Positions 1 to 10,830 of a DNA stretch of 64,000 nucleotides are shown here, piece by piece; the first letter of the stretch is position 1; every line of letters begins with the position of its first letter. Below the pieces are notes generated by a model. The model was given only the letters and a program-made list of their open reading frames with translations. It made no database searches and was not told where the DNA came from. Made by a program: the position numbers and the translations under genes. The stretch comes from Stereum hirsutum FP-91666 SS1. Taxonomy: Eukaryota > Basidiomycota > Agaricomycetes > Russulales > Stereaceae. Location of the stretch: NCBI RefSeq assembly GCF_000264905.1, contig NW_006763142.1, positions 794,597 to 858,596 on the forward strand, in the 5' to 3' direction.

Positions 1-685
1 TGTTTGGGCGTGGAATGGGGGGTGCATCCGAATGCGCATCCGCGGCGAAGGCTGGTGAGGGGGAGGAGAGGGAGGATGCAGAGTATACTGCTGGTGCTGC
101 TGGTGGGACAGGAGTGGGGGTGGGAGAAGGACCGAGAGAAGGAGGGGAGACGGGTTGCGACGGTTTGGGGAGGGTGTGTTGCGCTAAAGGATATATTAAA
201 GGCAGTCTGGTGTGAGCGATGAAGCAGATCAACGTCTGGCGGTGAAAAGAAAGACAACCCGAGCAAGTATACGATCCGTAGGCTCCTTGGCTTGGAAGAA
301 GTATTGGACCTCAGCGAACAGGGCTTGACCATCAGCAGTTAGAGGCAGTTGTAAAATACAGCTCTCAGCAATCTACTCGCCAAAGCAGCCCTATATTGTG
401 CGGCGGCCTGCGCTATATAGTGTGTGTCCCATATAGTGTGTCCATAATTGATTTTTGTACGATGCAATCGCCGTACATCACGCTGTTCGAGAGCACAGGA
501 TAAGTACATTATCCGCGATGACTTTACTCGTATGCAGAGCAAACACATCTATCTCCCAAGCTGTCCACTCTCCAAGTTCCTTCGGAAGCCATAATTAAAA
601 AGACGGTGGCAAATGGCATGCAGATGTAAGTATTAGGATTGTAAGAAGATATAACCAATGCATTAATGTAGTGTTACGGAAAGTA
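1..685. other. Left-edge region without a supported gene
   Basis: The first ~220 bases are purine-rich with a short open stretch full of Gly/Glu/Arg codons, which could be the end of a gene cut by the window edge. It shows no recognisable domain. From 220 to 685 I see only AT-richer sequence leading into the 3' end of the integrase-like gene. Confidence 0.4.
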
Positions 686-2522
686 TTATTGAAAGGCAGA
701 CACATCTGTGTATAACGACCGGTACATAGTTTCACAGGACATTACTGCATGAATCCAAACAGCCTTACGAACAATCATATCGCGGGAAGCAAGAGAAGTA
801 CCAAATTCTGCATACAATTCCCTGTCGAGAATAGCAACTTCCTGTGGCGTAAAAGGACAGTTCGGAGGTTCACAGGGCACATCAGATAATCTATCCGGAC
901 TGCCTGCAGATGCAAAAGGGTTTTCGCTCTCCCATTCCTGTGGGTTATTTTCAAGGTGGTGAGCGAGGAGTGTGGGGTTACCATGAACCTCCCAATCTAT
1001 GCCGTATCCCGTGGGGTCCTCCGTAACGACCTGATCATCTGCGGTGATGTAGTCCAACCCTCTGGCGCCGAGCTCTGCCATGCCCATTAAGTACATCTCT
1101 TGGGGAGAGGCCTGACGCTGAACACCTCTCCCAGTGATAGGATGCGAGTTCCACGTAGCGACCCAGTCAGTGGCGTCGGCGTTGATAGACGCGAGAAACA
1201 GATGATGAAGGAGCCAGATATGTGCTGCCCGTTCAGGATCGAGGGCGTGTTCAATAAGATGTTCTAGCTCAAGGAAGAACTTCTTCCATTTGGCACCAAA
1301 ACCGGTCGTGACATCGTACCAGAGTCGCTCAGAGCGGGTGTTGTGGACACTTCTATGAGGTAAATGAGCTTATGCTGAAAGAAAGGAGGGTAGAATGTCA
1401 ACATACCGTCCCCAGATGTATGAACCACGACCTATACCCCTTGTTGCATCCATATCACGAGCAACATCGACATTCTCTGTTCCATGATCTCCACGGACGC
1501 GGCTTGGTCGTCCATACAGAGCCACACCAGCGAGAAATAGTGCCAGGACGGTGGCAGCGCGATTATTGCAGTGAACACGAAGGGCAGTGACGAGGCGAGA
1601 AAATCCGTCGATGAAACAGTGAATGACAAACTTCCAGCGTATAAGGCCTATATCGTGGAAACAGTTAGTGTTGGCAACGAATCGTACTTTTGGTGAGAAG
1701 ACTGACCATGCTGTCCATCATGGTGCCAAAGCGAGTTGGGACCAGCAACTCTGTATGTTCGGCGATGGAGTCTTCGATCGCCAAAAGCATTTGTAGTACC
1801 ATGAACACGCGCATAGGAGGCGGTGATGCGAGCCATTGGAACGCGATAGGCCCGGGATCGTAGACAACCATGAATCATGCGGCGGCCGAAGGTCGGGAAT
1901 ACTTGAAGGATTTCGGCCATGAGACGGTCGAGTTCAGTATCAGAAAGTGTGGATACGGGTGGGGTGGATGATGTGGTGGTAAGCAGAAATGAACCATCGT
2001 CTTGCTCTACTGAGTTGAAAAGAGGGGTACCAGGTTCGACCAGTCCAAGGTCAAGGGCTCGTCGACGAACGGTACGTGAACTGATTTGCAGAACACGCCC
2101 AATTGTTGTGAGCGTGGAGATATCCAGAGCAGCAGCAAGGAATATAGGATCGATCCAGATCTTTGGTCGGCCACGACCGGACTCAGAAGAGAGTGTCGTG
2201 AGGCTGAGCTGACCATCTGCCGGGTCAGACGATAGATGGACGGCATCATCGAGAAGTTGAACCATAAGCTCGATACTGTGTTGAAGGTTGCGGAATTCAT
2301 CAAAGGGGATGACGTGTCGATTCTATTGTAGCATGAGAAGACAAGATCTTGAGAACTATGCGGAAAGAAGCGAACCTGTGAGCATGTGTTGAAAAACCTC
2401 ATAACCTCGCGCTGGCTTCTACGCAGCTGAACATAGTCTCCCAATTGGGTACGAAGAGCGTCAGAGACCCGAGTACAGAGTCGGTGGTAGTCAAGTCTGA
2501 TGTTCTGCAGAGCATCTGCCAT
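686..2522 (-). CDS. Integrase-core (DDE-type) transposon-derived protein, apparently intact
   Basis: This minus-strand gene reads as four exons (2522-2376, 2322-1707, 1647-1407, 1352-686) separated by introns of 53, 59 and 54 bp with GT-AG ends. The joined exons total 1,671 nt, or 556 residues plus a stop, without a frame break. The central part has the three acidic positions of a retroviral-integrase-like RNase H fold: Asp in WHHDGQHG, Asp in RGDHGTEN and Glu in HNTRSERLWYDV. Before it lies a helix-turn-helix-like stretch (ISSRTVRRRALDLGL). This combination matches the integrase-core proteins common in agaricomycete genomes (family knowledge), a transposon-derived group with no reverse transcriptase. 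The chosen start is an ATG at 2522 (MADALQN). The frame stays open upstream to an AG near 2560, so a further 5' exon is possible. It could be an active transposase or a domesticated copy; I did not find terminal repeats around it. Confidence 0.8.
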
Positions 2523-3489
2523 GGCTCGGGCTTGCCACTTGTCAGAGTGTGGCGAGGACTGCAAAACAAATAATAGTGTTATAAGTTAACTACAATGGAG
2601 AGAAGGGCATTACAAGGGGACGTGGAACACACAGGAAGATCTGGTGGTCCAAAACTGGAGTCAGGGGGAAGGGCCTTACAAGTGAAAGGGGGTGTCGAAT
2701 GCACAGAAAGATCCGGTGGGCCACAACTGGAGACACAGGCGAGAAGAAGGAGCATGGGAAACCTTGAACAGGAACAGATGAGTCGGACCTGTTCGGACTT
2801 TGAATGGCATGTCTCCGAGTCGTGGGCTGATATCATTCGCCGACGGCCTCGGGGTGACCAAAAACAATATATATGAATGTTTTGGATGGACCCTGGGCTT
2901 AGTGATTCAAAACATTTCAAAACATGTTGAAGCATACAAGACCATGGCCAGCTATTAGGCTGTTTTTAGGAGAACTGTTTGCTGGTATCCTCCATTATGT
3001 TGAGACACCGTACAGAGTAGTTTGAAACAAAGTGAAACGAGTCAAAGCAGATATAAGTACCACATATGTGTGTGGATCAAAATGTTTGAAGGTATGGTGG
3101 ATCATGCTGAAGTAATTGGTCACCAAGTGGAATGTTGTGATACAAGCAAAACAGGGTAAACATGTGATCAAACTACGACTAGATGCCTGGAAGGGAAAAT
3201 AATCGAAATGAAACATTTCGAAATGGCCAAGAATGAGAATATGAGGGCCAGACGGGTTCGTCACGCATAAGGGATGGAGATTGGCAACATACTGTCCGAA
3301 ACGAACCTCCATAGGGGCCACAATAATTCAACTTCCTGTTTCTTTGTTTCGAGGTCTTCGGCCACATCGCAGTGGCCACCATTTCTTATCATTATTCGGC
3401 TAAGACGAGCGCGAGAGCAACATGAACGACTCAGCATACGAAAGGCCTGAATTCTCCTCCATTGCCCGGGCTGTTTTCCTCTTCTACGG
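2523..3489. other. Non-coding stretch between integrase gene and first TIR element
   Basis: No supported gene. It contains the two-unit tandem repeat at 2605-2736. The rest is AT-rich, with only short, unconvincing open frames. Confidence 0.5.
2605..2736. repeat. Degenerate two-copy tandem repeat, 66-bp unit
   Basis: GGGCATTACAA at 2605 and GGGCCTTACAA at 2671 begin two diverged units. Both continue with a GGAAGATCTGGTGG or GAAAGATCCGGTGG block and then a CAAAACTGGAG or CACAACTGGAG block. The period is 66 bp. No function is apparent. Confidence 0.7.
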
Positions 3490-3497
3490 TGCGTTCT

Positions 3498-3939
3498 AGG
3501 GCCCGGGACACTCCTATGGGGGTTGCCCGAAGGGCGACCTCGAAAACAGGTAAAAATATGCAATTTCAGCCTGGCGAGGGCTTAAAATATGCAAATTCTG
3601 GGAAGGGTAGGGCGCCTATTGGCGGGTTTTGTGTGGCGAGACAGGCTCGATTTTACCCTCATAACCCCACATAACCTCAACTTATCCTAACCTAGCCTAA
3701 TCAGAACCAACTTCTGTCACATCTGTTGGATAGGTTAGGGGAAGGTGAGGTTAGGTTAGGTAAAAGTTGAGGTTATGTGGGGGTCTACACCAATAATTTG
3801 CCAATAATACGCAAATTTTCGGGAGACCTCGGTGCTCCTAGGCTTAAAATATGCAATTTTTCAGGAAGGCTTCGCCCTCAGATCGCGTAAAAATATGCAA
3901 CTCAAACCGGGCAACCCTCATAGGAGTGTCCCGGGCCCT
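3498..3939. mobile_element. Non-autonomous TIR element (MITE) with 8-bp target duplication
   Basis: The 442-bp element has terminal inverted repeats of about 32 bp. The left end starts AGGGCCCGGGACACTCC and the right end is its reverse complement, with one mismatch near base 22. The flanks carry the direct repeat TGCGTTCT at 3490-3497 and 3940-3947. A second nested inverted repeat lies inside: CACATAACCTCAACTT near 3668 and AAGTTGAGGTTATGTG near 3764. Motifs of the type TAAAATATGCAA appear in both subterminal parts. There is no coding capacity. An 8-bp duplication and A/TAGGG ends suggest a hAT-type origin, although the duplication itself does not show the preferred T at position 2. Confidence 0.85.
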
Positions 3940-4031
3940 TGCGTTCTATTCAGTCTTCCAATTGAAGTTACGATGTGTTGATATGTGTGGCAATCAATGT
4001 TATGGACGCAGCTTTGATTATCGCTGCGAAC

Positions 4032-5695
4032 TAGGGCTCCGACAAAAAGTCCTGAGCCAATGATACCGTGTGTTAGTAACTCGGCGGCCCCCGAGGGACT
4101 TTTTTACAGGTGTTAAAAACAGTTAAAAACAGAATATTTAAATTGATTTACATATTATATTTTCCCTCAGGACCTGCCAGTTTCGACTTACCTGGAGGGC
4201 TTTCAAAGCACTAGCGATTCTTGTGAGTGTCTCTGGCTACTATTTGAACTCCTAGAACAAGTTCTACAGCACATACACTCATGATATGTGAGGCCGTTGG
4301 CGAGAATACTCGCCGTATGTACTAGACTCGGAAGCTGTGGCTGGCGGTCAACGTCGTGGGAATAAGTTAGGGTAAAGTCATGTCTAGGTCGCGTTAGGGG
4401 CCCTAGAGGATGGAATACGACGCCAGGAGTTGGTCAGGCACTCGAAAGAGTCTTCCCTGAACGCGTATCTACTCGTCCAGACGTCAGGATTTCTTACACT
4501 TTTTTACAGATCTATATAGCACCGTTGTAGCACCGTATCGGGAGGGTTGTTAATAACAAGTTATAAACAGTTACTAACAGCACTTTTTTACAGCTGTTAT
4601 TACTGCCGTTTGCATAGAAGACTGAACGCACCGTTTTTTTTTCGCGCCGGGCGTCTGATCTCTACGTGACCGTGACGACGCGGTCCGTCAGCGCTCGTCA
4701 GCGTCCGTCGAGCGCCGACCATCTTTCTTGGGCCACAGTACGACTAGTAAGTTACTGCCGTTGTCGAGGCCGGTCAGTTTGTATGCCTAGTGAGGTAGGG
4801 AGCATGAGTTTAAGGACTCAAAAGCATAGAAAAGCTACTGGTTGCGTCGAAACCACTCAGACGAGATCACTTATATCCTTGTGGTTCCATACAGAGGTAA
4901 ATTTCTACCAAAGCAACTGTGGCACCAATAGATTCAAGCCGACTCGCAACCGACTCGCATACTTACCAAGTCAACACGATGCCCTGAGATGAAGCAAATT
5001 ATATCGCAATTGTCTGCATCTTGTATGACACTCCCTATCCCTCTGAAGTCGAGACAGATGGCTCTGTAAATGGGCACGCTCTGAATTCTACAATACTCAT
5101 CACGGCACCCCCAATCAGGCGCATGGCATATGCGGGGCGAGGTCCAATCCCGGTGCGGACAATTTTGGGTCAGAAAGTGGTTCCATGTTTGATCATGGTG
5201 CGTACATTTTCGGTCTCCCAAGTACCCCACGTCCGATCCCAAATGAGACAAAAGTGGTGAGCTCGCAGCGAGGTCCGATCCTACCATAGCCCCAGTGCGC
5301 ACAAAAGAGATAAAAATGACTCGTGAGAGATCCGCTCCAAACACTCGCCGACGAGGTGCGCACATAATGACAAATAAAACACATATTTTCGAGCTCTATG
5401 CTGGGCAAGGTCCGATACGAAATGAGTACCAAATGTCCTCCAAAACAGGGCACCCGATCCGAGTGCGTACATTCCGCTCCCAAATCGGTCCGGACAAAAA
5501 GGGCAAAATCCGGCGATTTTGGATCGGACCTCCCTAGGCATATGCCATGCGCCTCCCCAATCTCGCCGCATCACTCGGTGTCCTCGGACGGCGTTGTCAC
5601 GGTCACAGAGCGCCAGGCACCGCGCGCACAAAAAAAGTGTGCGTTCAGTCTTCTATGCAAAGGGCAGTAACTCCCGACTTATTGTCGGAGCCCTA
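4032..5695. mobile_element. hAT-like non-autonomous DNA transposon, 1.66 kb, long imperfect TIRs
   Basis: The ends are perfect inverted repeats (TAGGGCTCCGACAA at 4032 and its complement ending at 5695). They are flanked by the 8-bp duplication CTGCGAAC at 4024-4031 and 5696-5703, which fits the hAT target rule nTnnnnAn. Inner inverted repeats continue on both sides: GCATAGAAGACTGAACGCAC near 4613 pairs with sequence near 5660, GTGACCGTGACGACG near 4666 pairs near 5605, and GGCGCATGGCATATGC near 5117 pairs near 5555. No transposase frame is visible. The interior 5130-5560 is a field of short alternating motifs. The copy lies only 92 bp from the previous element. Confidence 0.85.
5130..5560. 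repeat. Cluster of short repeated motifs inside the hAT-like element
   Basis: Variants of GGTCCGATCC occur near 5143, 5231, 5274, 5332, 5412 and 5453, and inverted near 5484 and 5521. They alternate with GTGCGNAC near 5153, 5200, 5296, 5355 and 5465. Spacing is roughly 50-100 bp. Arrays of short subterminal motifs are known transposase-binding sites in hAT elements; that role here is an inference. Confidence 0.6.
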
Positions 5696-5703
5696 CTGCG
5701 AAC

Positions 5704-6117
5704 GCTGCTGTTGTCGTTTTTGCCGCTCGCGTGAACATCTGGCAGGGATTTTATTGTGAGTTTATTCGCTGCTCTTTCTTTCTCTCAATAAGACTGGTGT
5801 TGGGTACCCCGTGGACGGGAAACACCACTATGCTCTACTGGTATGCCGATCGTTCGGGTTTGCCTCTCCCACGTCCTGGTATCCCGCAGTTTTCATCCGA
5901 ATTCAGGTGGCATCGAAAACAAGAGACGTGGCACGATCACGGTCAGATTCGTGATGTTGTCATGATAATCTATCTTTGTTTCACGAAGGGTGTAACGAGC
6001 ACTTCATATACCACACAAGTCCTCGTTCCTGCGATCTCGAACCCCAGCTAGACCCCGTCTCCATCCGTTCTCAGATCTACACAAGAGTAATCCTGACCTT
6101 TTTGCCCTCTCTCCTAG
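5704..6117. other. Likely 5' region of the tetraspan gene
   Basis: The sequence is pyrimidine-rich and leads into the first recognisable exon at 6118. It probably holds promoter, 5' leader and the unresolved first coding exon of the downstream gene. I could not fix a start codon. Confidence 0.4.
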
Positions 6118-7917
6118 ATGCCGCTGACCTCTTCCCTTTCGGTCTCTCCATCGCCACGCTCGCTCTCGCTATCATTATGTACGTCTCCAACTCTCCCTCC
6201 GTCCCTCTCCTGCGCGCCAGGCTGTTTCCATCATGTCTTCATTTCCTCTGCATTTGGAACTCTCGCTAAATTAACTCTTTGTCTTTTCTCCGTGATGCGG
6301 TGATCCAGGTTTATTCTCGACGTCGGCTTCGATAATGCTGTCACCGCGCGACCACCATTCGAGCTTGGTGTCAGCTGCGTGCTGACCACTTTGTGGACTG
6401 GTGGGTGTTTCTCCTGCTTTGAGATCTTTTCACTGTTTTTCTCCCTCTCGTCTGCGCTCAGCGGCACCTTTCTGCCGCACCCACGTCTCCGTTATTTTCG
6501 TCAAAGCGAGCTGACGTCGCGTTGCTCGTATAGCGTTCAACGCCTTCTCAACCTCTCGCTGGGCCAATATCCCGACCAACTGCAACGACATCCCATCCAG
6601 TGCGTTTCTTTCCCTCCCTTGCCCCTCTATCCGCCGCCTGTTTGCTTCTTGGACTTCACTGACTAGACGGCATGTGAACAGGTTACTCCGATGCACGCAC
6701 TTGGTGCAAAGATGTCGGCGCGCTGAAGATCTTAGTGTGGATTAATTGGTCGATCAGTGCGTTCATTGTCCCCTCCCTCCATCCTTCCACTCCCCTATCT
6801 CGTCTATTCCCCGGACTCTCGTCCAGAGTCACTCGTCTTGCCATACTTACTGGGATCCTCGTTGTTCCCCTCCGCAGTCCTCGCCTGCTTCCTCCTGACC
6901 ACGACCTACACCCTCCTCCAATCCCGCACCCACCAGAACCAAATCTGGCGCATCCCCCTCTCGCGCTTCCGCCCCGCCCCAATCAACGACATGTTCGTCA
7001 GCGCCGGCGGCATCGCAGCCTTCGATCGTGCCACCCGTGTCGCTCCCCTCTACGGCGGCAAGGAAGGGAACGAAAAAGGCGAAGGCGCAGGCGAGCTGGA
7101 GAGGAAAGGTTCTACTGGATGGTGGGCGAACGGCGGGAGTGGATTCCGCGGGAGTTTGCAGAGCGCGGTGAGCGGCGGGAAAACGAAGAGCACGAAGGGG
7201 ATCCGGCGTGGGATCCTTCCTGCCGGTTCCGATACTAACGCAGCCGCTACGACTACATTGGCGGACGGGAGGATCATCGTCGGTGGTCAGGGGGCGGAAC
7301 AGTTTGCGACGAATCTGAACCAAACGACCGATTATGGTGGTGTCCAGGTCGCTGTGGCGGATTATGGGTATGGGAATGGGGGTGACGATCCGTTCGCGAG
7401 GTCTCCGAGGTCGATGGGCGGGATTGGAGAGGACGGAAGGACGATTGCGACTGGCATTACGGAAGTCCCGTTGGGCTCGCCGGTCACTCTTCAACAGAAC
7501 GCTACCGGTGGAGGTCTTCTGAGTCCATATTACACTCCCTCGACGCCAAACGTCGCGGGAATGGGCTATGGAGGTTCGGTCGCCGGATCTGGATCAGCAA
7601 TTGGAGGGGATGCAGGGTATCCGAGGTGGAGCGGTAGTGATGCGTATAATGTGCCCAGTCCTGGAATTGTTGGGAGTGCGAGTGGATATCCGAGCAGACA
7701 GAGCAATGCGAAGACGGTGAGCGGGTACGAGGATGGCTTGTGGAGCGGGAATGGACTGGGTGAGGTGGTGTGGAAAGGAACGGGGAAGACGCAGCCTTCC
7801 GCGGCGGGTCCGTCGGCGTGGCAGCAGCAGGGGAGTGGTGGTAATGGCGGGGGAAGTCCAGGTGGGGCGGACAGTACGAGTGGGAGTGCGTACAGCGTTG
7901 GGAGCTATTATCGCTAA
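6118..7917 (+). CDS. MARVEL-like four-helix membrane protein with long Gly/Ser-rich tail (5' exon unresolved)
   Basis: The first clear exon (6118-6178) encodes a hydrophobic helix, FPFGLSIATLALAIIM. A 130-bp intron (6179-6308) is followed by FILDVGFDNAV and a second helix, then a loop with AFNAFSTSRWANIP and DARTWCKDVGALK, a third helix (ILVWINWSI) and a fourth (VLACFLLTTTYTLL). The fourth helix lies after an intron spanning about 6751-6875. Four helices with a Cys-containing Trp-rich loop resemble fungal MARVEL-domain proteins of the plasma membrane (family inference). The cytosolic C-terminal tail, about 340 residues to the stop at 7917, is low-complexity and rich in Gly, Ser, Thr and Asn, with no domain I recognise. 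The entry codon of the first exon is split (phase 1), so at least one upstream exon with the ATG is missing from this call. Confidence 0.6.
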
Positions 7918-8691
7918 GCTGGTGCTGTAACGGCTGACAGTGGCCCTACTTTACTCTTCGATTTTCGTGTGTAACCGTATCTATGAACTCGTTTTCTTGG
8001 ATCTTGGGAGTTCGAGCTTCCGAGGCTTAACTGCTGGACCGGGAGTGTACTTATTCTTATACATATCTTGCTTTGCCTGTATATGGCACCTCCTCAGTAT
8101 CTTTTGAGACATATAGCTATTGTGACTTGGGCCGCGAAGGGAAGGCTGTCGTTTATGTGGTAAGTACCCGGACCGTCCTTGCAATAGGCCGTCCTCAGGA
8201 TCGGCAACGTCAAGTCGTCCTCACACAAGTAAAGTAATAGCGATAGCAGTCGTTTGCCTGTTATAGACTCAACTATCGTCAAGGTATTCGAAGAAGCTCT
8301 CGTGGCGATTCCAAAGTGTTTTGATGGCCTGTGGCGCAGTGTGGCGCCCCGAAAGGCCCCGAACCATCTCTCCTCCCTTCGGCTAATCCCGTTTCTCAGA
8401 ATCAGCAGAGCGCTTCAATAAGTTACTCCTCCGTATTTCTGGCCGCGATATCTCATGGAGGTACTGCACAAGACTCGCGACTCCCAATTCCCGACTCCTT
8501 CGCCGACGAATTTATGAATACAAACACAACGCTATAACATTGCATTTCCTTCGTCTTCCCCCATATATGTACATCGCCCATCCTACACAATCATACAAAC
8601 GAAATACACGACATCAAGCTAGTAAAACACACATATAAGAAAGCACAGATCTTTGCATACACAAAACGCCTATACGCCCCGCCTCAAACGC
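7918..8691. other. Intergenic region between two convergent genes
   Basis: This is the shared 3' flank of the tetraspan gene and the catalase gene. Several short frames exist, but none has support, and no repeat was seen. Confidence 0.5.
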
Positions 8692-10744
8692 TCAGGCCTT
8701 AAACCCAATGTTATGCTTCACCCTGACGAGCTCGGCCGCAGGCGCAGCCTTGAGCGGCTGCACGGGCGACGCCCCGAGTTTCTTCGCGAGACGGTCTGCG
8801 AAGGATTGGTCGACGGCGGCGAAGACGGAGACTATTTACGAAAGAACGAGTCAGTACGATTTTGTCGCATCGAAAGGGATGATGCAGGCAGCCGGAGGGA
8901 TGGAGGGTGAAGCGAGGGCGGCGAGGGGAGGAAAGAGAGGGGAGGTATGGGGGAAGCGAGGGAAGGAAGAGAACTAAAACATACGTTGACGGTCGCGGAT
9001 CTCTGCCTTCTTGATGTTCTTCATGTGGCAGTACAAGTTGTAGATGAGATGCTCGCGCTGGGTGTCGTCCATCGCCTTCGCCCAGAGCGCGCGGGGCTGC
9101 TCGAAGTCGACTGCAAAAAAACAGATCAGCACCGATCGCACCACGATAACACGACGAGGAAGGAGTGAACGTTGAAAAATACGCACGCTCGTTAATCTCG
9201 CTCAGATCGAGACGGGCGTTGCCCAAGAAAACCTCATGCTTAAAGTCCTTCTCCTCATACGGCTTCTTCTTATACGCCAACGGCGCAATCGAACTCTGAT
9301 AATTCGGTCTCGGACCCTGACTAACAAACGTCATCGCCCCATCCCTCTGGAAATTCGCCACCGGCACGACAGGCGCATTAACAGGCAACTGCTGATAATT
9401 CGTCCCAAGACGATGTCTATGCGTATCCGGATAACTGAAAAGCCTGGACTGAAGCACCGGGTCCGCGGAGGGCTCGATGCCCGGAACGAGATGGGACGGC
9501 GAAAACGCGGCCTGCTCGATCTCCGCGAAATAATTCTGCGGGTTCTCGTCCAGTACGATCTTCCCCACCGGCCTCAGAGGAAACTCGGAGTGCGGCCAGA
9601 CTTTGGTTAGGTCGAGGACGTTGTAGCGGAATTGTTCGGCTTGTTGGGGAGTCATGGTTTGGACGTAGACGGTCCAGGACGGGTATTTCTTGGCTTCGAT
9701 GGCTTCGAAGAGTTTTTGGGTGCTGTAGTCTGGGTCGGAGCCGCCGAGGGAGCCGGCGGTGTCGTTGTCGAGGGTTTTGAAGCCTTCGTCGTGGCGGACG
9801 TGGACTTGGACGTAGACCCAGTCGCCTTCGGCGTTGACCCATTTGAAGGTGTGGCCGGAGTAACTGGTGATTGGATGAGAGTCAGGAGTTGAACGAAGGA
9901 GGATGGGAAAGACGAGAGTACGTACCCATGCATGTGGTAACCATCAGGAGTACCACGGTCGGAGAAGAGAATCATGACCTGGTGAGTCGACTCTGGGTTC
10001 TGCGAGAGGTAGTCCCAGAACATATCGGCATCCTTCAGATGCGTCTGTGGGTCACGCTTCTGGGTGTGGATGAAGTGAGGGAACTTGGCTGAACGACAGC
10101 GATCACTTCGTCAGCGCCCAACTCTCACTTCAGTGTGACTACGCAGTTGTACGCACCAGGGTCACGGATGAAGAACACAGGAGTGTTGTTGAACACCCAG
10201 TCGAGGTTACCCTCATCAGTCCTGATCTTGATCGCGAACCCACGGGGGTCACGAGCGGTATCCGGGGAACCCGACTCGCCACCGACGGTGGAGATACGCA
10301 GAGTGGTGCGGGCGCGAGTGCCGACCTTCTTGAAGAGGGAGGCGCATGTGAGGTCGGAGACGTCGTGGGTGGTTTCGAAGTATCCGTGGGCACCGAAGCC
10401 TTTCGCGTGGACCTGAGAAGGACGATGGGGGGAACCGATATAGACATGATGAGGAAACGGAAGACGGGAAGGTAAGAGAGCGGGAGCGGTATACGTACGA
10501 CACGCTCAGGAATACGCTCGCGGTCAAAGTGGGCGAGAAGATCGATGTGGTGGAAGTCTGGTAGATAGACAATAGGCATTAGAGGGTTAATTGCGAAAAA
10601 TGATAGAGACTTGGACGCACCTTGCAAGAGCAGAGGACCGGTCGTGCCGATCTTCTGGGCACCGTACGGTACCGCGAAGGGAGCACCGTTGGAGGTGGTG
10701 TAGGTCGCATCGTCCTTTCCTTCGAAGACTTGCTGGGATGGCAT
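8692..10744 (-). CDS. Catalase (monofunctional, heme-containing)
   Basis: The enzyme dismutates hydrogen peroxide to water and oxygen. The start is ATG at 10744 ([17 protein letters not shown]). The family hallmarks appear in order across spliced exons: distal His in [12 protein letters not shown], distal Asn in [16 protein letters not shown], the substrate and NADPH-binding region ([13 protein letters not shown]), and the proximal heme Tyr in [17 protein letters not shown]. The C-terminal part ends ...[11 protein letters not shown] with no SKL-type peroxisomal signal. The length, somewhat over 500 residues after removal of about six short introns, fits the small-subunit catalases. No signal peptide is visible, so a cytosolic enzyme is likely. 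A TATA-like GTATATAAAC lies about 80 bp upstream of the ATG. It can protect against H2O2 made by oxidases, including oxygen reduction by the CDH encoded nearby (inference). Confidence 0.95.
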
Positions 10745-10820
10745 GGTGTTCTTGGTTGTGAGATGAAAGAGGGATGGGGGATGGGAGAGAGCTGTGGAGC
10801 AGGTGATGGTGTGGACAGGG

Positions 10821-10830
10821 GTTTATATAC
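10821..10830 (-). promoter_or_regulatory. TATA-like box of the catalase gene
   Basis: GTATATAAAC on the minus strand lies about 80 bp upstream of the catalase ATG, a plausible distance for a fungal TATA box plus a short leader. The prediction rests on motif and spacing only. Confidence 0.5.

Noticed and set aside
3660..3780. TTAGG-like runs suggesting an internal telomere repeat
   Set aside because: The runs belong to an inner inverted repeat of the MITE, are only two to three units long and do not form TTAGGG arrays.
4666..5670. Several 70-140 codon frames inside the hAT-like element
   Set aside because: They overlap on both strands, arise from GC-rich repeat motifs and show no transposase signatures.
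6847..7494. 215-codon frame on the minus strand across the tetraspan tail
   Set aside because: It is antisense to a better-supported gene; its Arg/Pro-rich composition mirrors the Gly/Ser-rich tail on the other strand.
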